From Leclercia sp. AS011 (GTDB taxonomy: Bacteria; Pseudomonadota; Gammaproteobacteria; Enterobacterales; Enterobacteriaceae): a stretch of 64,000 nucleotides of DNA. The notes beneath the pieces are model-generated. The model was not told where the DNA came from, did no database searches, and saw nothing but the letters and a program-made list of their open reading frames with translations. A program made the translations under genes and the position numbers. The DNA is taken from NCBI RefSeq assembly GCF_037152535.1, contig NZ_JBBCMA010000001.1:186001-250000 (forward strand), given 5' to 3'. Each line of letters starts with the position of its first letter. Positions within the stretch are counted from its first letter, which is position 1. Of this stretch, positions 39,751 to 50,385 are shown piece after piece.

Positions 39751-40968
39751 ATGAAACGTGCAGTGATTACTGGCTTGGGCATCGTTTCCAGCATCGGTAA
39801 TAACCAGCAGGAAGTCCTGGCATCTCTGCGTGAAGGACGCTCCGGGATCACCTTCTCTGAAGAGTTTAAAGATTCAGGTATGCGCAGCCACGTCTGGGGT
39901 AATGTCAAACTGGACACCACGGGCATGATCGATCGCAAAGTGGTCCGTTTCATGAACGATGCCTCTATCTACGCCTACCTCTCCATGCAGGAAGCGATTG
40001 CTGATGCGGGCCTGAGCGAAGAGGTTTATCAGAACAACCCACGCGTGGGCCTGATCGCCGGTTCCGGCGGTTCATCAAAAGCACAGGTGTTCGGTGCTGA
40101 CGCCATGCGTAGCCCGCGCGGCCTGAAAGCGGTGGGTCCATACGTGGTGACCAAAGCGATGGGCTCAGCGGTATCCGCGTGCCTGGCGACCCCGTTCAAA
40201 ATTCACGGCGTAAACTACTCCATCAGCTCCGCCTGTGCGACTTCCGCTCACTGTATCGGTAACGCGGTAGAGCAGATCCAGCTGGGCAAACAGGACATCG
40301 TGTTTGCTGGCGGCGGCGAAGAGCTGGGCTGGGAAATGGCCTGTGAGTTCGACGCGATGGGCGCTCTGTCCACCAAATACAACGAAACGCCAGAAAAAGC
40401 CTCCCGTACTTATGATGCAAGCCGTGACGGCTTCGTTATCGCAGGCGGCGGCGGTATGGTGGTGGTTGAAGAGCTGGAACACGCTCTGGCCCGTGGCGCA
40501 CACATCTATGCTGAGATCGTTGGCTACGGCGCAACCTCCGACGGCGCAGACATGGTTGCTCCATCCGGTGAAGGCGCGGTGCGCTGCATGAAGATGGCGA
40601 TGCACGGCGTTGATACCCCAATCGACTACCTGAACTCCCACGGGACCTCTACTCCGGTAGGCGACGTGAAAGAGCTGGGTGCAATCCGCGAAGTGTTCGG
40701 CGACAACAGCCCGGCGATCTCCGCGACCAAAGCCATGACCGGTCACTCGCTGGGTGCGGCTGGCGTGCAGGAAGCCATCTACTCCCTGCTGATGCTGGAA
40801 CACGGCTTCATCGCCCCAAGCATCAACGTGGAACAGCTGGATGAGCAGGCTGCTGGCCTGAACATCGTTACTGCACCAACCGAGCGTGAGCTGAACACCG
40901 TGATGTCCAACAGCTTCGGTTTCGGCGGCACCAACGCCACGCTGGTAATGCGTAAGCTGAAAGCATAA
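39751..40968 (+). CDS. fabB: FabB, 3-oxoacyl-ACP synthase I
   Basis: A 405-residue condensing enzyme (E. coli 406). The catalytic Cys is in [11 protein letters not shown] and the two His are in [12 protein letters not shown] and [10 protein letters not shown]. It elongates acyl-ACP with malonyl-ACP and is essential for unsaturated fatty acid synthesis. GAGG lies nine bases before the ATG. It is a single-gene unit with FadR and FabR sites upstream and a strong terminator downstream. It uses very frequent codons, as expected of a highly expressed gene. Confidence 0.98.
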   Translation: MKRAVITGLGIVSSIGNNQQEVLASLREGRSGITFSEEFKDSGMRSHVWGNVKLDTTGMIDRKVVRFMNDASIYAYLSMQEAIADAGLSEEVYQNNPRVGLIAGSGGSSKAQVFGADAMRSPRGLKAVGPYVVTKAMGSAVSACLATPFKIHGVNYSISSACATSAHCIGNAVEQIQLGKQDIVFAGGGEELGWEMACEFDAMGALSTKYNETPEKASRTYDASRDGFVIAGGGGMVVVEELEHALARGAHIYAEIVGYGATSDGADMVAPSGEGAVRCMKMAMHGVDTPIDYLNSHGTSTPVGDVKELGAIREVFGDNSPAISATKAMTGHSLGAAGVQEAIYSLLMLEHGFIAPSINVEQLDEQAAGLNIVTAPTERELNTVMSNSFGFGGTNATLVMRKLKA

Positions 40969-40987
40969 GCGTTTGAATGTATAGTAG

Positions 40988-41014
40988 AAGGGAGCCTGAT
41001 GGCTCCCTTTTTTT
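40988..41014 (+). terminator. terminator of fabB
   Basis: GGGAGCC-TGAT-GGCTCCC followed by seven T, a classical intrinsic terminator. Confidence 0.92.
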
Positions 41015-41036
41015 ATGCCTGAACATGGAGTTATGC

Positions 41037-42215
41037 ATGACGGCCGTTACCTCAGATAAAAACGCCTCCTCCGGAAACGTCTCGCTGTTCCGTATCGCCT
41101 TTGCGGTATTCCTCACCTATATGACCGTTGGTCTGCCGTTACCAGTGATCCCGCTGTTTGTTCACCAGGAGCTGGGCTATGGCAACACCATGGTCGGCAT
41201 CGCCGTGGGTATTCAGTTTTTAGCCACGGTGTTAACCCGCGGCTACGCCGGACGGCTGGCGGATCAACACGGCGCAAAGCGCTCGGCGCTACAGGGCATG
41301 CTCGCCTGCGGGCTGGCGGGCGGCGCATGGCTACTGGCCGCGCTGCTGCCGGTAGAGGCTGCGTATAAATTTGCGCTGCTGGTGGTGGGGCGCTTGATTC
41401 TCGGTTTTGGTGAAAGCCAGCTGCTGACCGGCACCCTGACCTGGGGGATGGGGCTGGTCGGGCCCGCGCGTTCCGGCAAAGTGATGTCCTGGAACGGAAT
41501 GGCGATCTATGGCGCGCTGGCCGCTGGTGCACCGCTGGGTCTGTTCATTCACAGCCATTTTGGTTTTGCGGTACTGGCGGCTACCACCATGGCGCTGCCG
41601 CTGCTGGCATGGGCGTTTAACGGCACGGTGCGTAAAGTGCCGGCTCATAAAGGCGAGCGTCCTTCTCTGTGGAGCGTGGTGGGGCAAATCTGGCAGCCAG
41701 GTCTGGGCCTTGCCCTGCAGGGCGTAGGTTTTGCGGTGATTGGGACCTTCGTCTCACTGTACTTTATGAGCCGTGGCTGGACGATGGCCGGCTTTACGCT
41801 TACCGCGTTTGGCGGCGCGTTTGTCCTGATGCGGGTGCTGTTCGGCTGGATGCCGGATCGCTATGGCGGTGTGAAGGTGGCGGTGGCGTCGCTGGTGATT
41901 GAAACCATTGGCCTTGTGCTGCTCTGGCAGGCCCCAACCGCGCCGGTTGCACTGCTGGGCGCAGCCCTGACCGGTTGTGGCTGTTCGCTGATCTTCCCTG
42001 CACTCGGTGTTGAAGTCGTCAAACGCGTTGCTCCCCAGGTGCGCGGCACGGCGCTGGGCGGGTATGCCGCGTTTCAGGATATCTCTTACGGGGTCACCGC
42101 GCCGCTGGCAGGGCTGTTAGCCACCTCGTTCGGCTATCCGTCGGTCTTCCTGGCGGGGGCGGTCTCTGCGGTGGTGGGGATAGTGGTAACGCTGGTGGCG
42201 TTTCGCCGGGGTTAG
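41037..42215 (+). CDS. yfcJ: YfcJ, MFS transporter
   Basis: A 392-residue major-facilitator inner-membrane protein, equal in length to E. coli YfcJ. About twelve membrane helices are visible; the loop 2-3 MFS motif is [14 protein letters not shown], and its second-half counterpart is [11 protein letters not shown]. It is thought to be an exporter related to arabinose-type efflux proteins; the substrate is not known. The ATG at 41037 (MTAVTSDKN) matches the E. coli start; the frame reads through the fabB terminator upstream but without homology. A BIME-like REP pair follows. Confidence 0.92.
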   Translation: MTAVTSDKNASSGNVSLFRIAFAVFLTYMTVGLPLPVIPLFVHQELGYGNTMVGIAVGIQFLATVLTRGYAGRLADQHGAKRSALQGMLACGLAGGAWLLAALLPVEAAYKFALLVVGRLILGFGESQLLTGTLTWGMGLVGPARSGKVMSWNGMAIYGALAAGAPLGLFIHSHFGFAVLAATTMALPLLAWAFNGTVRKVPAHKGERPSLWSVVGQIWQPGLGLALQGVGFAVIGTFVSLYFMSRGWTMAGFTLTAFGGAFVLMRVLFGWMPDRYGGVKVAVASLVIETIGLVLLWQAPTAPVALLGAALTGCGCSLIFPALGVEVVKRVAPQVRGTALGGYAAFQDISYGVTAPLAGLLATSFGYPSVFLAGAVSAVVGIVVTLVAFRRG

Positions 42216-42219
42216 CCTT

Positions 42220-42291
42220 TGCCCGGTGGCGCTACGCTTACCGGGCCTACAAGGACCGTAGGCCGGGTAAGGCGAAGCCGCCACCCGGCAA
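42220..42291. repeat. pair of inverted REP elements (BIME-like)
   Basis: GCCCGGTGGCGCTACGCTTA (42221) and its inverted partner ending CCGCCACCCGGCA (42290) form a large cruciform between the converging yfcJ and flk. Same family as the units at 37563 and 57465. Confidence 0.9.
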
Positions 42292-42295
42292 AATA

Positions 42296-43300
42296 TCACA
42301 CGACCAGCCAGAAAATCGCCAGCGCAATGAGTAACGCAACCAACATCAGCCCCGGACGGGCAGAGAGGGTTCTGAAGGTTTCCACTACCGGGGCAAACAG
42401 CGGGCTGTAGATCGGCTGGATATTGCGCACTTCCGTCACGCCAGCTTCACGCTCGGTGCGGCGGGTAAAGATTTCATTAAGCAGATCCTGAACCTGGGCG
42501 GTGGTCAGCACCGTCTGCGGCGTCGCCTGCCAGTTCTGGCGGGCATAGTCCTGAATAGTGTTCCACTCCTGGGGTTCCAGCGGCTGTTTCAGCGCCGCCT
42601 GCAGGCTGTGCAGCGTCGGCGCGCTCTGGGTGCTCAGGGTCTGACGTGCCTGCAGCCAGGTGGCAAGATGGGTAAACTGCCTGGCCGGGATCAATTCTCC
42701 CGCCTTCACTCCTGACAGCTCCAGCATCGACTGCCAGATCAGCTTGGTCGGCTCGCCCGTGGCGGCGGCCAGCTTGGTCACCATCTGCTTGAGCGTGTTG
42801 TGTTCGGCAGGCAGCAGCGGGCGTTCGGTGGCCGGACGCTGCTGCGGCTGCGGAATGGCGAGCTGGTTATTTTGCAGCAGCGTCAATACCGTCTTAAGCT
42901 GCTCGGGCGTCAACTGGTTGAGTGCCGTCTGGCCGTACTGCTGGCGAATAAAATCGCTGGCCGCCTGACGGTTATTCCCCTGGCTTAACAGCTCCGTCAG
43001 TTGCGAGACCATCTGCCGGGTGGTGTGGTTAAGCTGCGCGGTGTTCAGGCGCTGGTTCAGGTTTTGCTCTGCAGCAGGGAAGTGGCGCGACAGCATAGGC
43101 GTATCGCTCTTCAGGCCCAGATCGTGTTTGACCCCGGCCCACACTTCCGCACTCTGCTGCGACGTCAGGGCAATCAGCCGGGTGATCAGGCGTTCCAGTA
43201 CGGTGCGCTGCTGGGTGGAGAGGGGCTGTTCGCCTGCGACGTGAGACGGACGCGGGCCGTCACCCGGAGGTTGCGGCGGCGTACCTGAAATGGGCTGCAT
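42296..43300 (-). CDS. flk: Flk, regulator of flagellar assembly
   Basis: A 334-residue protein matching Flk (also called RflH or YfcI-adjacent Flk) in length and place next to pdxB. A Pro-rich N-terminus (MQPISGTPPQPPGDGPRP) leads to a long Gln- and Leu-rich helical body, and a single C-terminal membrane helix (about 315-333, LMLVALLIALAIFWLVV) anchors it to the inner membrane with almost nothing outside. In Salmonella Flk stops early export of the anti-sigma factor FlgM through the flagellar apparatus, and so delays sigma-28 genes. I start at the ATG at 43300, six bases inside a TTG. The gene is divergent from pdxB. Confidence 0.92.
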   Translation of the reverse strand: MQPISGTPPQPPGDGPRPSHVAGEQPLSTQQRTVLERLITRLIALTSQQSAEVWAGVKHDLGLKSDTPMLSRHFPAAEQNLNQRLNTAQLNHTTRQMVSQLTELLSQGNNRQAASDFIRQQYGQTALNQLTPEQLKTVLTLLQNNQLAIPQPQQRPATERPLLPAEHNTLKQMVTKLAAATGEPTKLIWQSMLELSGVKAGELIPARQFTHLATWLQARQTLSTQSAPTLHSLQAALKQPLEPQEWNTIQDYARQNWQATPQTVLTTAQVQDLLNEIFTRRTEREAGVTEVRNIQPIYSPLFAPVVETFRTLSARPGLMLVALLIALAIFWLVV

Positions 43301-43413
43301 CGTCAAAAAATCCTTAAAGTCGTTACTCAGCGTAAACCAGGTTACGTATATGCCTGGCGGCCAGATTATGGCACACTTGGCCGGTTAACTTCCTCTCAAA
43401 CAGGTACTCAGAC

Positions 43414-44550
43414 GTGAAAATCCTCGTTGATGAAAATATGCCTTACGCCCGCGAGCTGTTCAGCCGCCTGGGTGAGGTTAAGGCCGTTCCCGGACGCCCG
43501 ATCCCGCTCGCTGAGCTGGATGATGCCGACGCGCTGATGGTGCGCTCAGTGACCAAAGTGAATGAGGCGCTGTTGTCTGGCAAAGGGGTGAAGTTTGTCG
43601 GTACGGCAACCGCGGGAACCGATCATGTGGATGATGCCTGGCTGAAGCAGGCGGGGATCGGGTTTTCCGCCGCGCCGGGCTGTAACGCCATCGCGGTCGT
43701 GGAGTATGTTTTCTCTTCCCTGCTGATGCTGGCCGAGCGTGACGGGTTCACCCTGGCCGATCGTACCGTCGGTATTGTCGGGGTCGGTAACGTAGGCAGT
43801 CGCCTGCAAAAGCGCCTTGAGGCGTTAGGCATCCGCACGCTGCTGTGCGATCCCCCGCGCGCCGACCGTGGCGACGAGGGCGATTTCCAGAGCCTGGACG
43901 CCCTGGTGGCGGAATGTGACGTGCTCACCTTCCATACCCCGCTGTTTAAAGACGGGCCTTATAAATCCCTGCATCTGGCCGATGAGGCGGTGATTAGCCG
44001 CCTGAAGCCGGGCACTATCCTGATCAATGCCTGTCGTGGCCCGGTGGTGGATAACGCCGCGCTGCTGAAGCGTCTGGACGCCGGTCAGGATCTCAGCGTG
44101 GTGCTGGACGTCTGGGAGCCGGAGCCGGATCTCAACGTGGCGCTGCTGGAGAAAGTGGATATTGGCACCGCGCACATCGCCGGTTACACCCTGGAAGGCA
44201 AAGCGCGTGGCACCACCCAGGTGTTTGAGGCCTTCAGCACCTTCATTGGCAAATCGCAGCAGGTGGCGCTGGATACCCTGCTGCCGACGCCGGAATTTGG
44301 CCGCATTACCCTCCATGGCCCGCTGGATCAGGCAACGCTGAAAAGGCTGGTGCATTTAGTGTATGATGTGCGCCGCGATGACGCGCTGCTGCGAAAAGTA
44401 GCGGGTATGCCGGGTGAATTCGACAAGCTGCGCAAGCACTATGTGGAACGCCGGGAGTGGTCTTCCCTGTATGTCATGTGTGATGACGCTGCGGCGGCTT
44501 CACTGCTGCACAAGCTGGGCTTCAACGCCACTCATCATCCGGTTCGTTAA
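43414..44550 (+). CDS. pdxB: PdxB, erythronate-4-phosphate dehydrogenase
   Basis: A 378-residue D-isomer-specific 2-hydroxyacid dehydrogenase, the length of E. coli PdxB. NAD-binding segment [13 protein letters not shown]; catalytic Arg in [10 protein letters not shown], Glu in DVWEPEPDL and His in [12 protein letters not shown]. It oxidises 4-phosphoerythronate in pyridoxal phosphate synthesis. It starts with GTG at 43414, as in E. coli. The terminator after the stop separates it from usg, though read-through into usg-truA is known in E. coli. Confidence 0.97.
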   Translation: MKILVDENMPYARELFSRLGEVKAVPGRPIPLAELDDADALMVRSVTKVNEALLSGKGVKFVGTATAGTDHVDDAWLKQAGIGFSAAPGCNAIAVVEYVFSSLLMLAERDGFTLADRTVGIVGVGNVGSRLQKRLEALGIRTLLCDPPRADRGDEGDFQSLDALVAECDVLTFHTPLFKDGPYKSLHLADEAVISRLKPGTILINACRGPVVDNAALLKRLDAGQDLSVVLDVWEPEPDLNVALLEKVDIGTAHIAGYTLEGKARGTTQVFEAFSTFIGKSQQVALDTLLPTPEFGRITLHGPLDQATLKRLVHLVYDVRRDDALLRKVAGMPGEFDKLRKHYVERREWSSLYVMCDDAAAASLLHKLGFNATHHPVR

Positions 44551-44562
44551 TGTCTTCTTAAT

Positions 44563-44597
44563 GCTCCCTGGCGGATAATCCGCCGGGGACGCTTTTT
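44563..44597 (+). terminator. terminator after pdxB
   Basis: CCCTGGCGGAT pairs with (A)TCCGCCGGGG, followed by GACGC and six T. It partly attenuates transcription into usg-truA. Confidence 0.8.
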
Positions 44598-44617
44598 TAT
44601 TTCTGGAGTAAACCACC

Positions 44618-45631
44618 ATGTCTGAAGGCTGGAACATTGCCATACTGGGCGCAACGGGCGCCGTGGGCGAAGCCCTGCTTGAAACTCTTGCTGAGCGTCA
44701 GTTCCCGGTGGGGGAGATCTTTGCCCTGGCGCGTAATGAGAGCGCAGGTGAACATCTGCGTTATGAGGGCAAATCGGTACGCGTTCAGGATGCGGCTGAA
44801 TTCGACTGGACCCAGGCGCAGCTGGCCTTTTTCGTCGCCGGTGCTGAAGCCTCCGCAACCTATATCGAAGACGCCACCAACGCGGGCTGTCTGGTGATTG
44901 ATTCAAGCGGCCTGTTCGCCCTTGAGCCGGACGTGCCGCTGGTGGTGCCGGACGTCAACCCGTTCGTGCTGGCCGACTACCGCAACCGTAACGTCATCGC
45001 CGTCCCGGACAGCCTGACCAGCCAGCTGCTGACCGCCCTGAAACCGCTGATCGACGATGGCGGCTTATCCCGTATCTCCGTCACCAGCCTGCTGTCGGCC
45101 TCCGCCCACGGTAAAAAAGCGGTGGATGCCCTGGCCGGGCAGAGCGCGAAGCTGCTGAACGGTATTCCGGTGGACGAAGAGGACTTCTTTGGCCGTCAGC
45201 TGGCTTTCAACATGCTGCCGCTGCTGCCGGATCGCGAAGGTAGCGTGCGCGAAGAGCGTCAGCTCGTCGATCAGGTCCGCAAGATCCTGCAGGATGAGGG
45301 GCTGATGATCTCCGCCAACTGCGTGCAGTCACCGGTGTTTTACGGCCACGCCCAGATGGTGAGCTTTGAAGCCATGCGCCCGCTGGCGGCGGAAGAGGCG
45401 CGCGACGCCTTTGCCCGTGGCGAGGACATTGAACTGTCCGAAGAGAGCCAGTTCCCGACCCAGGTGGGCGATGCAACGGGCAACGCCCGTCTCTCCATCG
45501 GCTGTGTCCGCAACGACTACGGTATGCCGGAGCAGATCCAGTTCTGGTCGGTGGCCGACAACGTTCGTTTTGGCGGCGCCCTGATGGCGGTGAAAATTGC
45601 CGAGAAACTGGTGCAGGAGTATCTGTACTGA
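44618..45631 (+). CDS. usg: Usg, aspartate-semialdehyde-dehydrogenase-like protein
   Basis: A 337-residue protein, the length of E. coli Usg. It has the fold of aspartate-semialdehyde dehydrogenase, with the NADP segment [14 protein letters not shown]. The place of the catalytic Cys (PNCxTxQ in active enzymes) reads PDSLTSQ, so Ser replaces Cys and normal dehydrogenase activity is unlikely. The role is unknown. Its TGA overlaps the truA ATG (TGATG), so translation is coupled. Confidence 0.94.
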   Translation: MSEGWNIAILGATGAVGEALLETLAERQFPVGEIFALARNESAGEHLRYEGKSVRVQDAAEFDWTQAQLAFFVAGAEASATYIEDATNAGCLVIDSSGLFALEPDVPLVVPDVNPFVLADYRNRNVIAVPDSLTSQLLTALKPLIDDGGLSRISVTSLLSASAHGKKAVDALAGQSAKLLNGIPVDEEDFFGRQLAFNMLPLLPDREGSVREERQLVDQVRKILQDEGLMISANCVQSPVFYGHAQMVSFEAMRPLAAEEARDAFARGEDIELSEESQFPTQVGDATGNARLSIGCVRNDYGMPEQIQFWSVADNVRFGGALMAVKIAEKLVQEYLY

Positions 45632-46443
45632 TGTCAGAAGTGGAACAAAAGCCGGTCCATAAAATTGCTCTCGGGATTGAGTACGATGGCAGTAAATATT
45701 ATGGCTGGCAGCGTCAGAACGAGGTGCGCAGCGTTCAGGAAAAACTGGAGAAAGCGCTCTCTCAGGTGGCGAATGAGCCCATCAATGTCCTGTGCGCGGG
45801 GCGTACCGATGCCGGTGTTCATGGTACGGGGCAGGTGGTGCATTTTGAAACCACCGCCGTGCGTAAAGACGCGGCCTGGACGCTCGGGGTAAATGCGAAT
45901 TTACCTGGAGACATCGCCGTGCGTTGGGTCAAAACTGTGCCGGATGATTTTCACGCGCGTTTCAGCGCCACCGCGCGCCGCTACCGCTACATCATCTATA
46001 ACCAGCGCCTGCGTCCGGCCGTGTTAGGCCAGGGCGTAACGCACTTTTACGAGCCGCTGGATGCCGATCGCATGCATCGCGCGGCGCAGGTGCTGATCGG
46101 TGAAAACGACTTTACCTCGTTTCGCGCGGTGCAGTGCCAGTCGCGGACTCCGTGGCGCAACCTGATGCACATTAACGTCAGCCGTCATGGGGCCTATGTG
46201 GTGGTGGATATCAAGGCCAACGCCTTTGTACATCATATGGTGCGGAATATTGTTGGCAGCCTGATGGAAGTGGGCGCCGGACACCAGCCGGAGAGCTGGA
46301 TTGCAGAGTTGCTGGCGGCGAAGGACAGAACGCTGGCAGCAGCAACGGCGAAAGCGGAAGGGCTGTATCTGGTCTCGGTCGATTATCCGGATCGATTTGA
46401 CCTTCCGAAACCGCCAATGGGCCCGCTGTTTTTAGCGGACTGA
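45631..46443 (+). CDS. truA: TruA, tRNA pseudouridine(38-40) synthase
   Basis: A 270-residue pseudouridine synthase (E. coli 270). The catalytic Asp60 is in [17 protein letters not shown]. It isomerises uridines 38, 39 and 40 in the tRNA anticodon arm. Other family segments visible are [12 protein letters not shown] and [17 protein letters not shown]. Translation starts on the usg stop. dedA follows after 28 bases. Confidence 0.97.
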   Translation: MSEVEQKPVHKIALGIEYDGSKYYGWQRQNEVRSVQEKLEKALSQVANEPINVLCAGRTDAGVHGTGQVVHFETTAVRKDAAWTLGVNANLPGDIAVRWVKTVPDDFHARFSATARRYRYIIYNQRLRPAVLGQGVTHFYEPLDADRMHRAAQVLIGENDFTSFRAVQCQSRTPWRNLMHINVSRHGAYVVVDIKANAFVHHMVRNIVGSLMEVGAGHQPESWIAELLAAKDRTLAAATAKAEGLYLVSVDYPDRFDLPKPPMGPLFLAD

Positions 46444-46471
46444 TAGCCGTGGCAATAAAGGTTTAGACAAT

Positions 46472-47131
46472 ATGGATTTTATTCGCTTTGTAATTGATTT
46501 CATTCTGCATATTGATGTTCACCTGGCAGAGCTGGTCGCTGATTATGGCGTCTGGGTCTATGCCATTCTGTTCCTGATCCTGTTTTGTGAAACCGGACTG
46601 GTGGTCACTCCGTTCTTACCGGGCGATTCGCTGCTGTTCGTGGCGGGGGCGCTGGCCTCGCTGGAAACCAACGACATCAACGTTCATATGATGGTGGTGC
46701 TGATGCTTATCGCCGCGATCCTTGGTGATGCGGTGAACTACACTATAGGGCGCTTGTTTGGCGATCGGCTGTTCAGTAACCCGGACTCGAAGATTTTCCG
46801 TCGCAGCTATCTCGATAAAACCCATGCGTTTTATGAGAAACACGGCGGTAAAACCATTATTCTCGCCCGCTTTGTGCCGATCGTCAGAACCTTTGCCCCC
46901 TTTGTTGCGGGAATGGGTCATATGTCGTACCGTCATTTCGCGCTCTATAACGTCACGGGCGCGCTGCTGTGGGTACTCAGCTTTACCTACGCGGGCTATT
47001 TCTTCGGTACCATTCCTATGATTCAGGAAAATCTCAAGTTACTGATCGTAGGGATTATTGTGGTCTCCATTCTGCCGGGCGTAATCGAAATTATTCGTCA
47101 CCGGCGCGCGGCGGCAAAACAAGCAAAATAA
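46472..47131 (+). CDS. dedA: DedA family membrane protein
   Basis: A 219-residue DedA/VTT-domain inner-membrane protein, the length of E. coli DedA. Signature segments are [22 protein letters not shown] and [20 protein letters not shown], with the conserved Glu and Arg residues needed for function in relatives. Relatives act as flippases or in membrane-potential homeostasis, for example recycling undecaprenyl phosphate. It follows truA closely and precedes accD by 142 bases. Confidence 0.95.
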   Translation: MDFIRFVIDFILHIDVHLAELVADYGVWVYAILFLILFCETGLVVTPFLPGDSLLFVAGALASLETNDINVHMMVVLMLIAAILGDAVNYTIGRLFGDRLFSNPDSKIFRRSYLDKTHAFYEKHGGKTIILARFVPIVRTFAPFVAGMGHMSYRHFALYNVTGALLWVLSFTYAGYFFGTIPMIQENLKLLIVGIIVVSILPGVIEIIRHRRAAAKQAK

Positions 47132-47273
47132 AGGCACGACTGCGGTTCGACCACTTTTTTATCCAAAGTTTCGGGCTGTTATGTTTTAATGTGCAACATT
47201 CATGGTCTGTCGGGGGCAAAAATGGCATTATGCGCCCCTTGCAGCAAACCTGGTTCAGGCAGAAAGGTTATCA

Positions 47274-48179
47274 ATGAGCTGGATTGAACGAATTAAAAGT
47301 AATATCACCCCAACCCGCAAAGCGAGTATTCCTGAAGGGGTGTGGACCAAATGTGACAGCTGTGGCCAGGTCCTGTACCGCGCCGAGCTGGAGCGTAATC
47401 TGGAAGTTTGTCCGAAGTGCGATCATCACATGCGTATGTCGGCGCGTAACCGCCTGCATAGCCTGCTGGATGAAGGTTCTCTGGTTGAACTGGGCAGCGA
47501 GCTTGAGCCGAAAGATGTGCTGAAGTTCCGCGATTCCAAGAAATACAAAGATCGTCTGGCCTCTGCACAGAAAGAGACCGGCGAGAAAGACGCCCTGGTG
47601 GTGATGAAAGGCACTCTGCACGAGATGCCGGTGGTCGCAGCGGCGTTTGAGTTCTCCTTTATGGGCGGCTCAATGGGCTCCGTGGTTGGTGCGCGCTTTG
47701 TGCGTGCGGTTGAGCAGGCGTTGGAAGATAACTGTCCGCTGATCTGCTTCTCCGCCTCCGGTGGTGCCCGTATGCAGGAAGCGCTGATGTCGCTGATGCA
47801 GATGGCAAAAACCTCCGCAGCGCTGGCAAAAATGCAGGAGCGCGGTCTGCCGTACATCTCTGTACTGACCGACCCAACCATGGGCGGCGTATCGGCGAGC
47901 TTCGCAATGCTGGGCGATCTGAACATCGCTGAGCCAAAAGCGCTGATCGGCTTTGCCGGCCCGCGCGTTATCGAACAAACGGTACGTGAGAAACTGCCGC
48001 CGGGCTTCCAGCGCAGTGAGTTCCTTATCGAAAAAGGCGCTATCGACATGATCGTTCGCCGCCCGGAGATGCGCCTGAAACTGGCCAGCATCCTGGCGAA
48101 GCTGATGAATCTGCCGTCGCCGAGCCCGGATGAGCCGCGCGAAGGCGTGGTGGTACCGGATCAGGAACCCGAGGCCTGA
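47274..48179 (+). CDS. accD: AccD, acetyl-CoA carboxylase carboxyltransferase beta subunit
   Basis: A 301-residue subunit (E. coli 304). The four-Cys zinc finger is visible: Cys27, Cys30, Cys46 and Cys49. The carboxyltransferase core includes [30 protein letters not shown] and [17 protein letters not shown]. With AccA it transfers carboxyl from biotin to acetyl-CoA, giving malonyl-CoA. The ATG at 47274 was chosen by family alignment; the frame is open 24 codons upstream. A terminator follows. Confidence 0.98.
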   Translation: MSWIERIKSNITPTRKASIPEGVWTKCDSCGQVLYRAELERNLEVCPKCDHHMRMSARNRLHSLLDEGSLVELGSELEPKDVLKFRDSKKYKDRLASAQKETGEKDALVVMKGTLHEMPVVAAAFEFSFMGGSMGSVVGARFVRAVEQALEDNCPLICFSASGGARMQEALMSLMQMAKTSAALAKMQERGLPYISVLTDPTMGGVSASFAMLGDLNIAEPKALIGFAGPRVIEQTVREKLPPGFQRSEFLIEKGAIDMIVRRPEMRLKLASILAKLMNLPSPSPDEPREGVVVPDQEPEA

Positions 48180-48185
48180 TAACTG

Positions 48186-48217
48186 AAAAGGGCAGGGCCA
48201 ATGGCGCTGCCCTTTTG
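48186..48217 (+). terminator. terminator after accD
   Basis: AAAAGGGCAG pairs with CTGCCCTTTT around a loop with a further GGCC/GGC stem, 7 bases after the accD stop. Confidence 0.85.
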
Positions 48218-48247
48218 CTTTCTAACCGTAACTGAAAAGCGCGCAAC

Positions 48248-49516
48248 ATGGAAAATATCACTCTTCCCCAAGCCACGTCGCCTCTGGCCGCGTGGCTTTC
48301 TTATCTGGAAAACCTGCACAGTAAAGCCATCGACATGGGACTTGAGCGCGTCAGCCAGGTAGCGGCGCGCCTTGACGTTCTGAAACCGGCTCCCTTTGTC
48401 TTCACCGTCGCGGGCACCAACGGCAAAGGCACCACCTGCCGCACGCTGGAGTCCATGCTGATGGCGGCGGGCTACAAAGTGGGGGTCTACAGCTCGCCGC
48501 ATCTGGTGCGCTATACCGAGCGCGTGCGGATACAGAACGCAGAGTTAGCCGAATCGGCGCATACCGCCTCCTTCGCAGAGATCGAAGCCGCGCGCGGCGA
48601 CATTTCGCTCACCTATTTTGAATATGGCACCCTGTCGGCGCTGTGGCTGTTTAAGCAGGCGCAGCTGGACGTGGTGATCCTGGAAGTCGGGTTAGGCGGG
48701 CGTCTGGATGCCACCAATATTGTCGATTCGGACGTGGCGGTAGTGACCAGCATCGCGCTGGATCATATCGACTGGCTGGGGCCCGATCGCGAAAGCATTG
48801 GCCGGGAGAAAGCCGGTATTTTCCGCGCGGGTAAACCAGCGATTGTCGGAGAGCCCGATATGCCGCACACCATTGCCGATGTGGCCCGGGAGAAAGGGGC
48901 GCTGTTGCAGCGTCGCGACGTCGACTGGCGCTACAGCGTGACGGAGCGCGGCTGGCGCTTTGAAGATGCCAGCGGGGCGCTGGATAACCTGCCGCTGCCG
49001 CAGGTACCGCAGCCGAACGCCGCCACGGCATTGGCCGCACTGCGCGCCAGCGGTCTGGCGGTGAACGAGCAGGCCATCCGCGACGGCATTCAGCAGGCGA
49101 TCCTCGCCGGGCGTTTCCAGATTGTGAGCGACTCTCCGCGTCTGATTCTGGATGTGGCGCATAACCCTCATGCCGCTGCCTATCTCGCCGGACGTCTCAA
49201 ATCATTGCCAAAAACCGGGCGCGTGCTGGCGGTTATCGGTATGCTTCATGATAAAGATATTGGCGGCACGCTGGCCTGCATGGAGACTGTGGTCGATAGC
49301 TGGTATTGTGCACCTCTGGAAGGCCCGCGCGGGGCAACGGCTGAACAGCTGATGGAACACCTCGGCCAGGGCCAGACGTTTGCCAGCGTGGAGCTGGCAT
49401 GGCGCGCGGCGATGGCGGATGCCAGACCAGAAGATACCGTGCTGGTGTGTGGATCCTTCCACACGGTGGCACATGTCATGGACGTAATGGATGCGGGGAG
49501 AACCGGTGGCAAGTAA
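48248..49516 (+). CDS. folC: FolC, dihydrofolate/folylpolyglutamate synthase
   Basis: A 422-residue Mur-ligase-superfamily enzyme, the length of E. coli FolC. The ATP loop is VAGTNGKGTTCRTLE near residues 54-68, followed by GLGGRLDATN, LDHIDWLG and the C-terminal motif LDVAHNPHAA. It adds glutamate to dihydropteroate and then further glutamates to folates. It overlaps dedD by 11 bases, so the two are coupled. Confidence 0.97.
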   Translation: MENITLPQATSPLAAWLSYLENLHSKAIDMGLERVSQVAARLDVLKPAPFVFTVAGTNGKGTTCRTLESMLMAAGYKVGVYSSPHLVRYTERVRIQNAELAESAHTASFAEIEAARGDISLTYFEYGTLSALWLFKQAQLDVVILEVGLGGRLDATNIVDSDVAVVTSIALDHIDWLGPDRESIGREKAGIFRAGKPAIVGEPDMPHTIADVAREKGALLQRRDVDWRYSVTERGWRFEDASGALDNLPLPQVPQPNAATALAALRASGLAVNEQAIRDGIQQAILAGRFQIVSDSPRLILDVAHNPHAAAYLAGRLKSLPKTGRVLAVIGMLHDKDIGGTLACMETVVDSWYCAPLEGPRGATAEQLMEHLGQGQTFASVELAWRAAMADARPEDTVLVCGSFHTVAHVMDVMDAGRTGGK

Positions 49517-50201
49517 GTTTCAGAACCGTTTAGCAGGCACCATTGTGCTGGTGGCGCTGGGGGTGATTATTCTCCCCGGGCTGCTTGATGGACAGAAAAA
49601 GCATTATCAGGATGAGTTTGCGGCGATCCCGCTGGTGCCGAAGCCTGGCGACCGGGATGAGCCGGACATGCTGCCGGCGGCAACGCAGGCGCTACCCGCT
49701 CAACCGCCTGAAGGGGCGGCGGAAGAGGTGCGGGCGGGCGATGCCGCAGCACCATCCTTAGATCCGTCGCGTCTGGCGGCCAGTAACAATAACGAACTGG
49801 ATCCGGCACCGGTCGAGCAGTATGCGCCAAAACCGGTGCAGAAGCCGAAGCCGGTAGATAAGCCGAAACCGCAGCGCGATAACACCAGCCAGCAGCTGGC
49901 GGCGGCTACGGAAACGCCACCGGCCAAACCGGCGGCAGAAGAGAAACCGGCTCCGACCGGTAAAGCCTATGTGGTGCAGCTCGGGGCGTTGAAAAACGCC
50001 GACAAGGTCAACGAAGTCGTGGCTAAACTGCGGGGCGCGGGGTATCGCGTTTACACTTCACCTTCAACGCCGGTACAGGGTAAAATCACCCGTATTCTCG
50101 TCGGCCCGGATGCATCGAGAGATAAGCTGAAGGGATCGCTTGGGGAGCTGAATCAACTCTCCGGCCTGAGCGGCGTGGTGATGAACTACAGCGTGAATTG
50201 A
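49506..50201 (+). CDS. dedD: DedD, SPOR-domain cell division protein
   Basis: A 231-residue bitopic protein. After a short N-terminus, one membrane helix (about 9-27, LAGTIVLVALGVIILPGLL) is followed by a Pro-, Lys- and Ala-rich periplasmic linker and a C-terminal SPOR domain (about 155-231, AYVVQLGALKNADKVNEVV). The SPOR domain binds denuded peptidoglycan at the septum, where DedD helps FtsN-type activation of division. The GTG at 49506 (VASKFQNRL) matches E. coli MASKFQNRL and has GGAG upstream, inside the end of folC. Confidence 0.95.
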   Translation: MASKFQNRLAGTIVLVALGVIILPGLLDGQKKHYQDEFAAIPLVPKPGDRDEPDMLPAATQALPAQPPEGAAEEVRAGDAAAPSLDPSRLAASNNNELDPAPVEQYAPKPVQKPKPVDKPKPQRDNTSQQLAAATETPPAKPAAEEKPAPTGKAYVVQLGALKNADKVNEVVAKLRGAGYRVYTSPSTPVQGKITRILVGPDASRDKLKGSLGELNQLSGLSGVVMNYSVN

Positions 50202-50259
50202 ATTTTCTCTGACTAAAAAACAGGCGTAGCAGATTGCCTGAGAAGGTAACCCGCCTGGG

Positions 50260-50289
50260 GCGCTGAACATTTTTTCAGCGCTTTTTTTA
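50260..50289 (+). terminator. terminator between dedD and cvpA
   Basis: GCGCTGAA pairs with TTCAGCGC around CATTTT, followed by seven T. Ends the accD/folC/dedD unit before the purine-regulated promoter. Confidence 0.92.
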
Positions 50290-50313
50290 TTTACGCGCGG
50301 GAAGGAAATCCCT

Positions 50314-50329
50314 ACGCAAACGTTTTCTT
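50314..50329 (+). promoter_or_regulatory. PurR operator of cvpA-purF-ubiX
   Basis: ACGCAAACGTTTTCTT matches the PurR consensus ACGCAAACGTTTTCNT fully. It lies 57 bases before the cvpA ATG, as in E. coli, where PurR with hypoxanthine or guanine represses the operon. Confidence 0.95.
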
Positions 50330-50385
50330 TTTCTGTTAGAATTCGCCCCGAACTGGATGACAGGGCGTTTAATCGTGGGACGTAT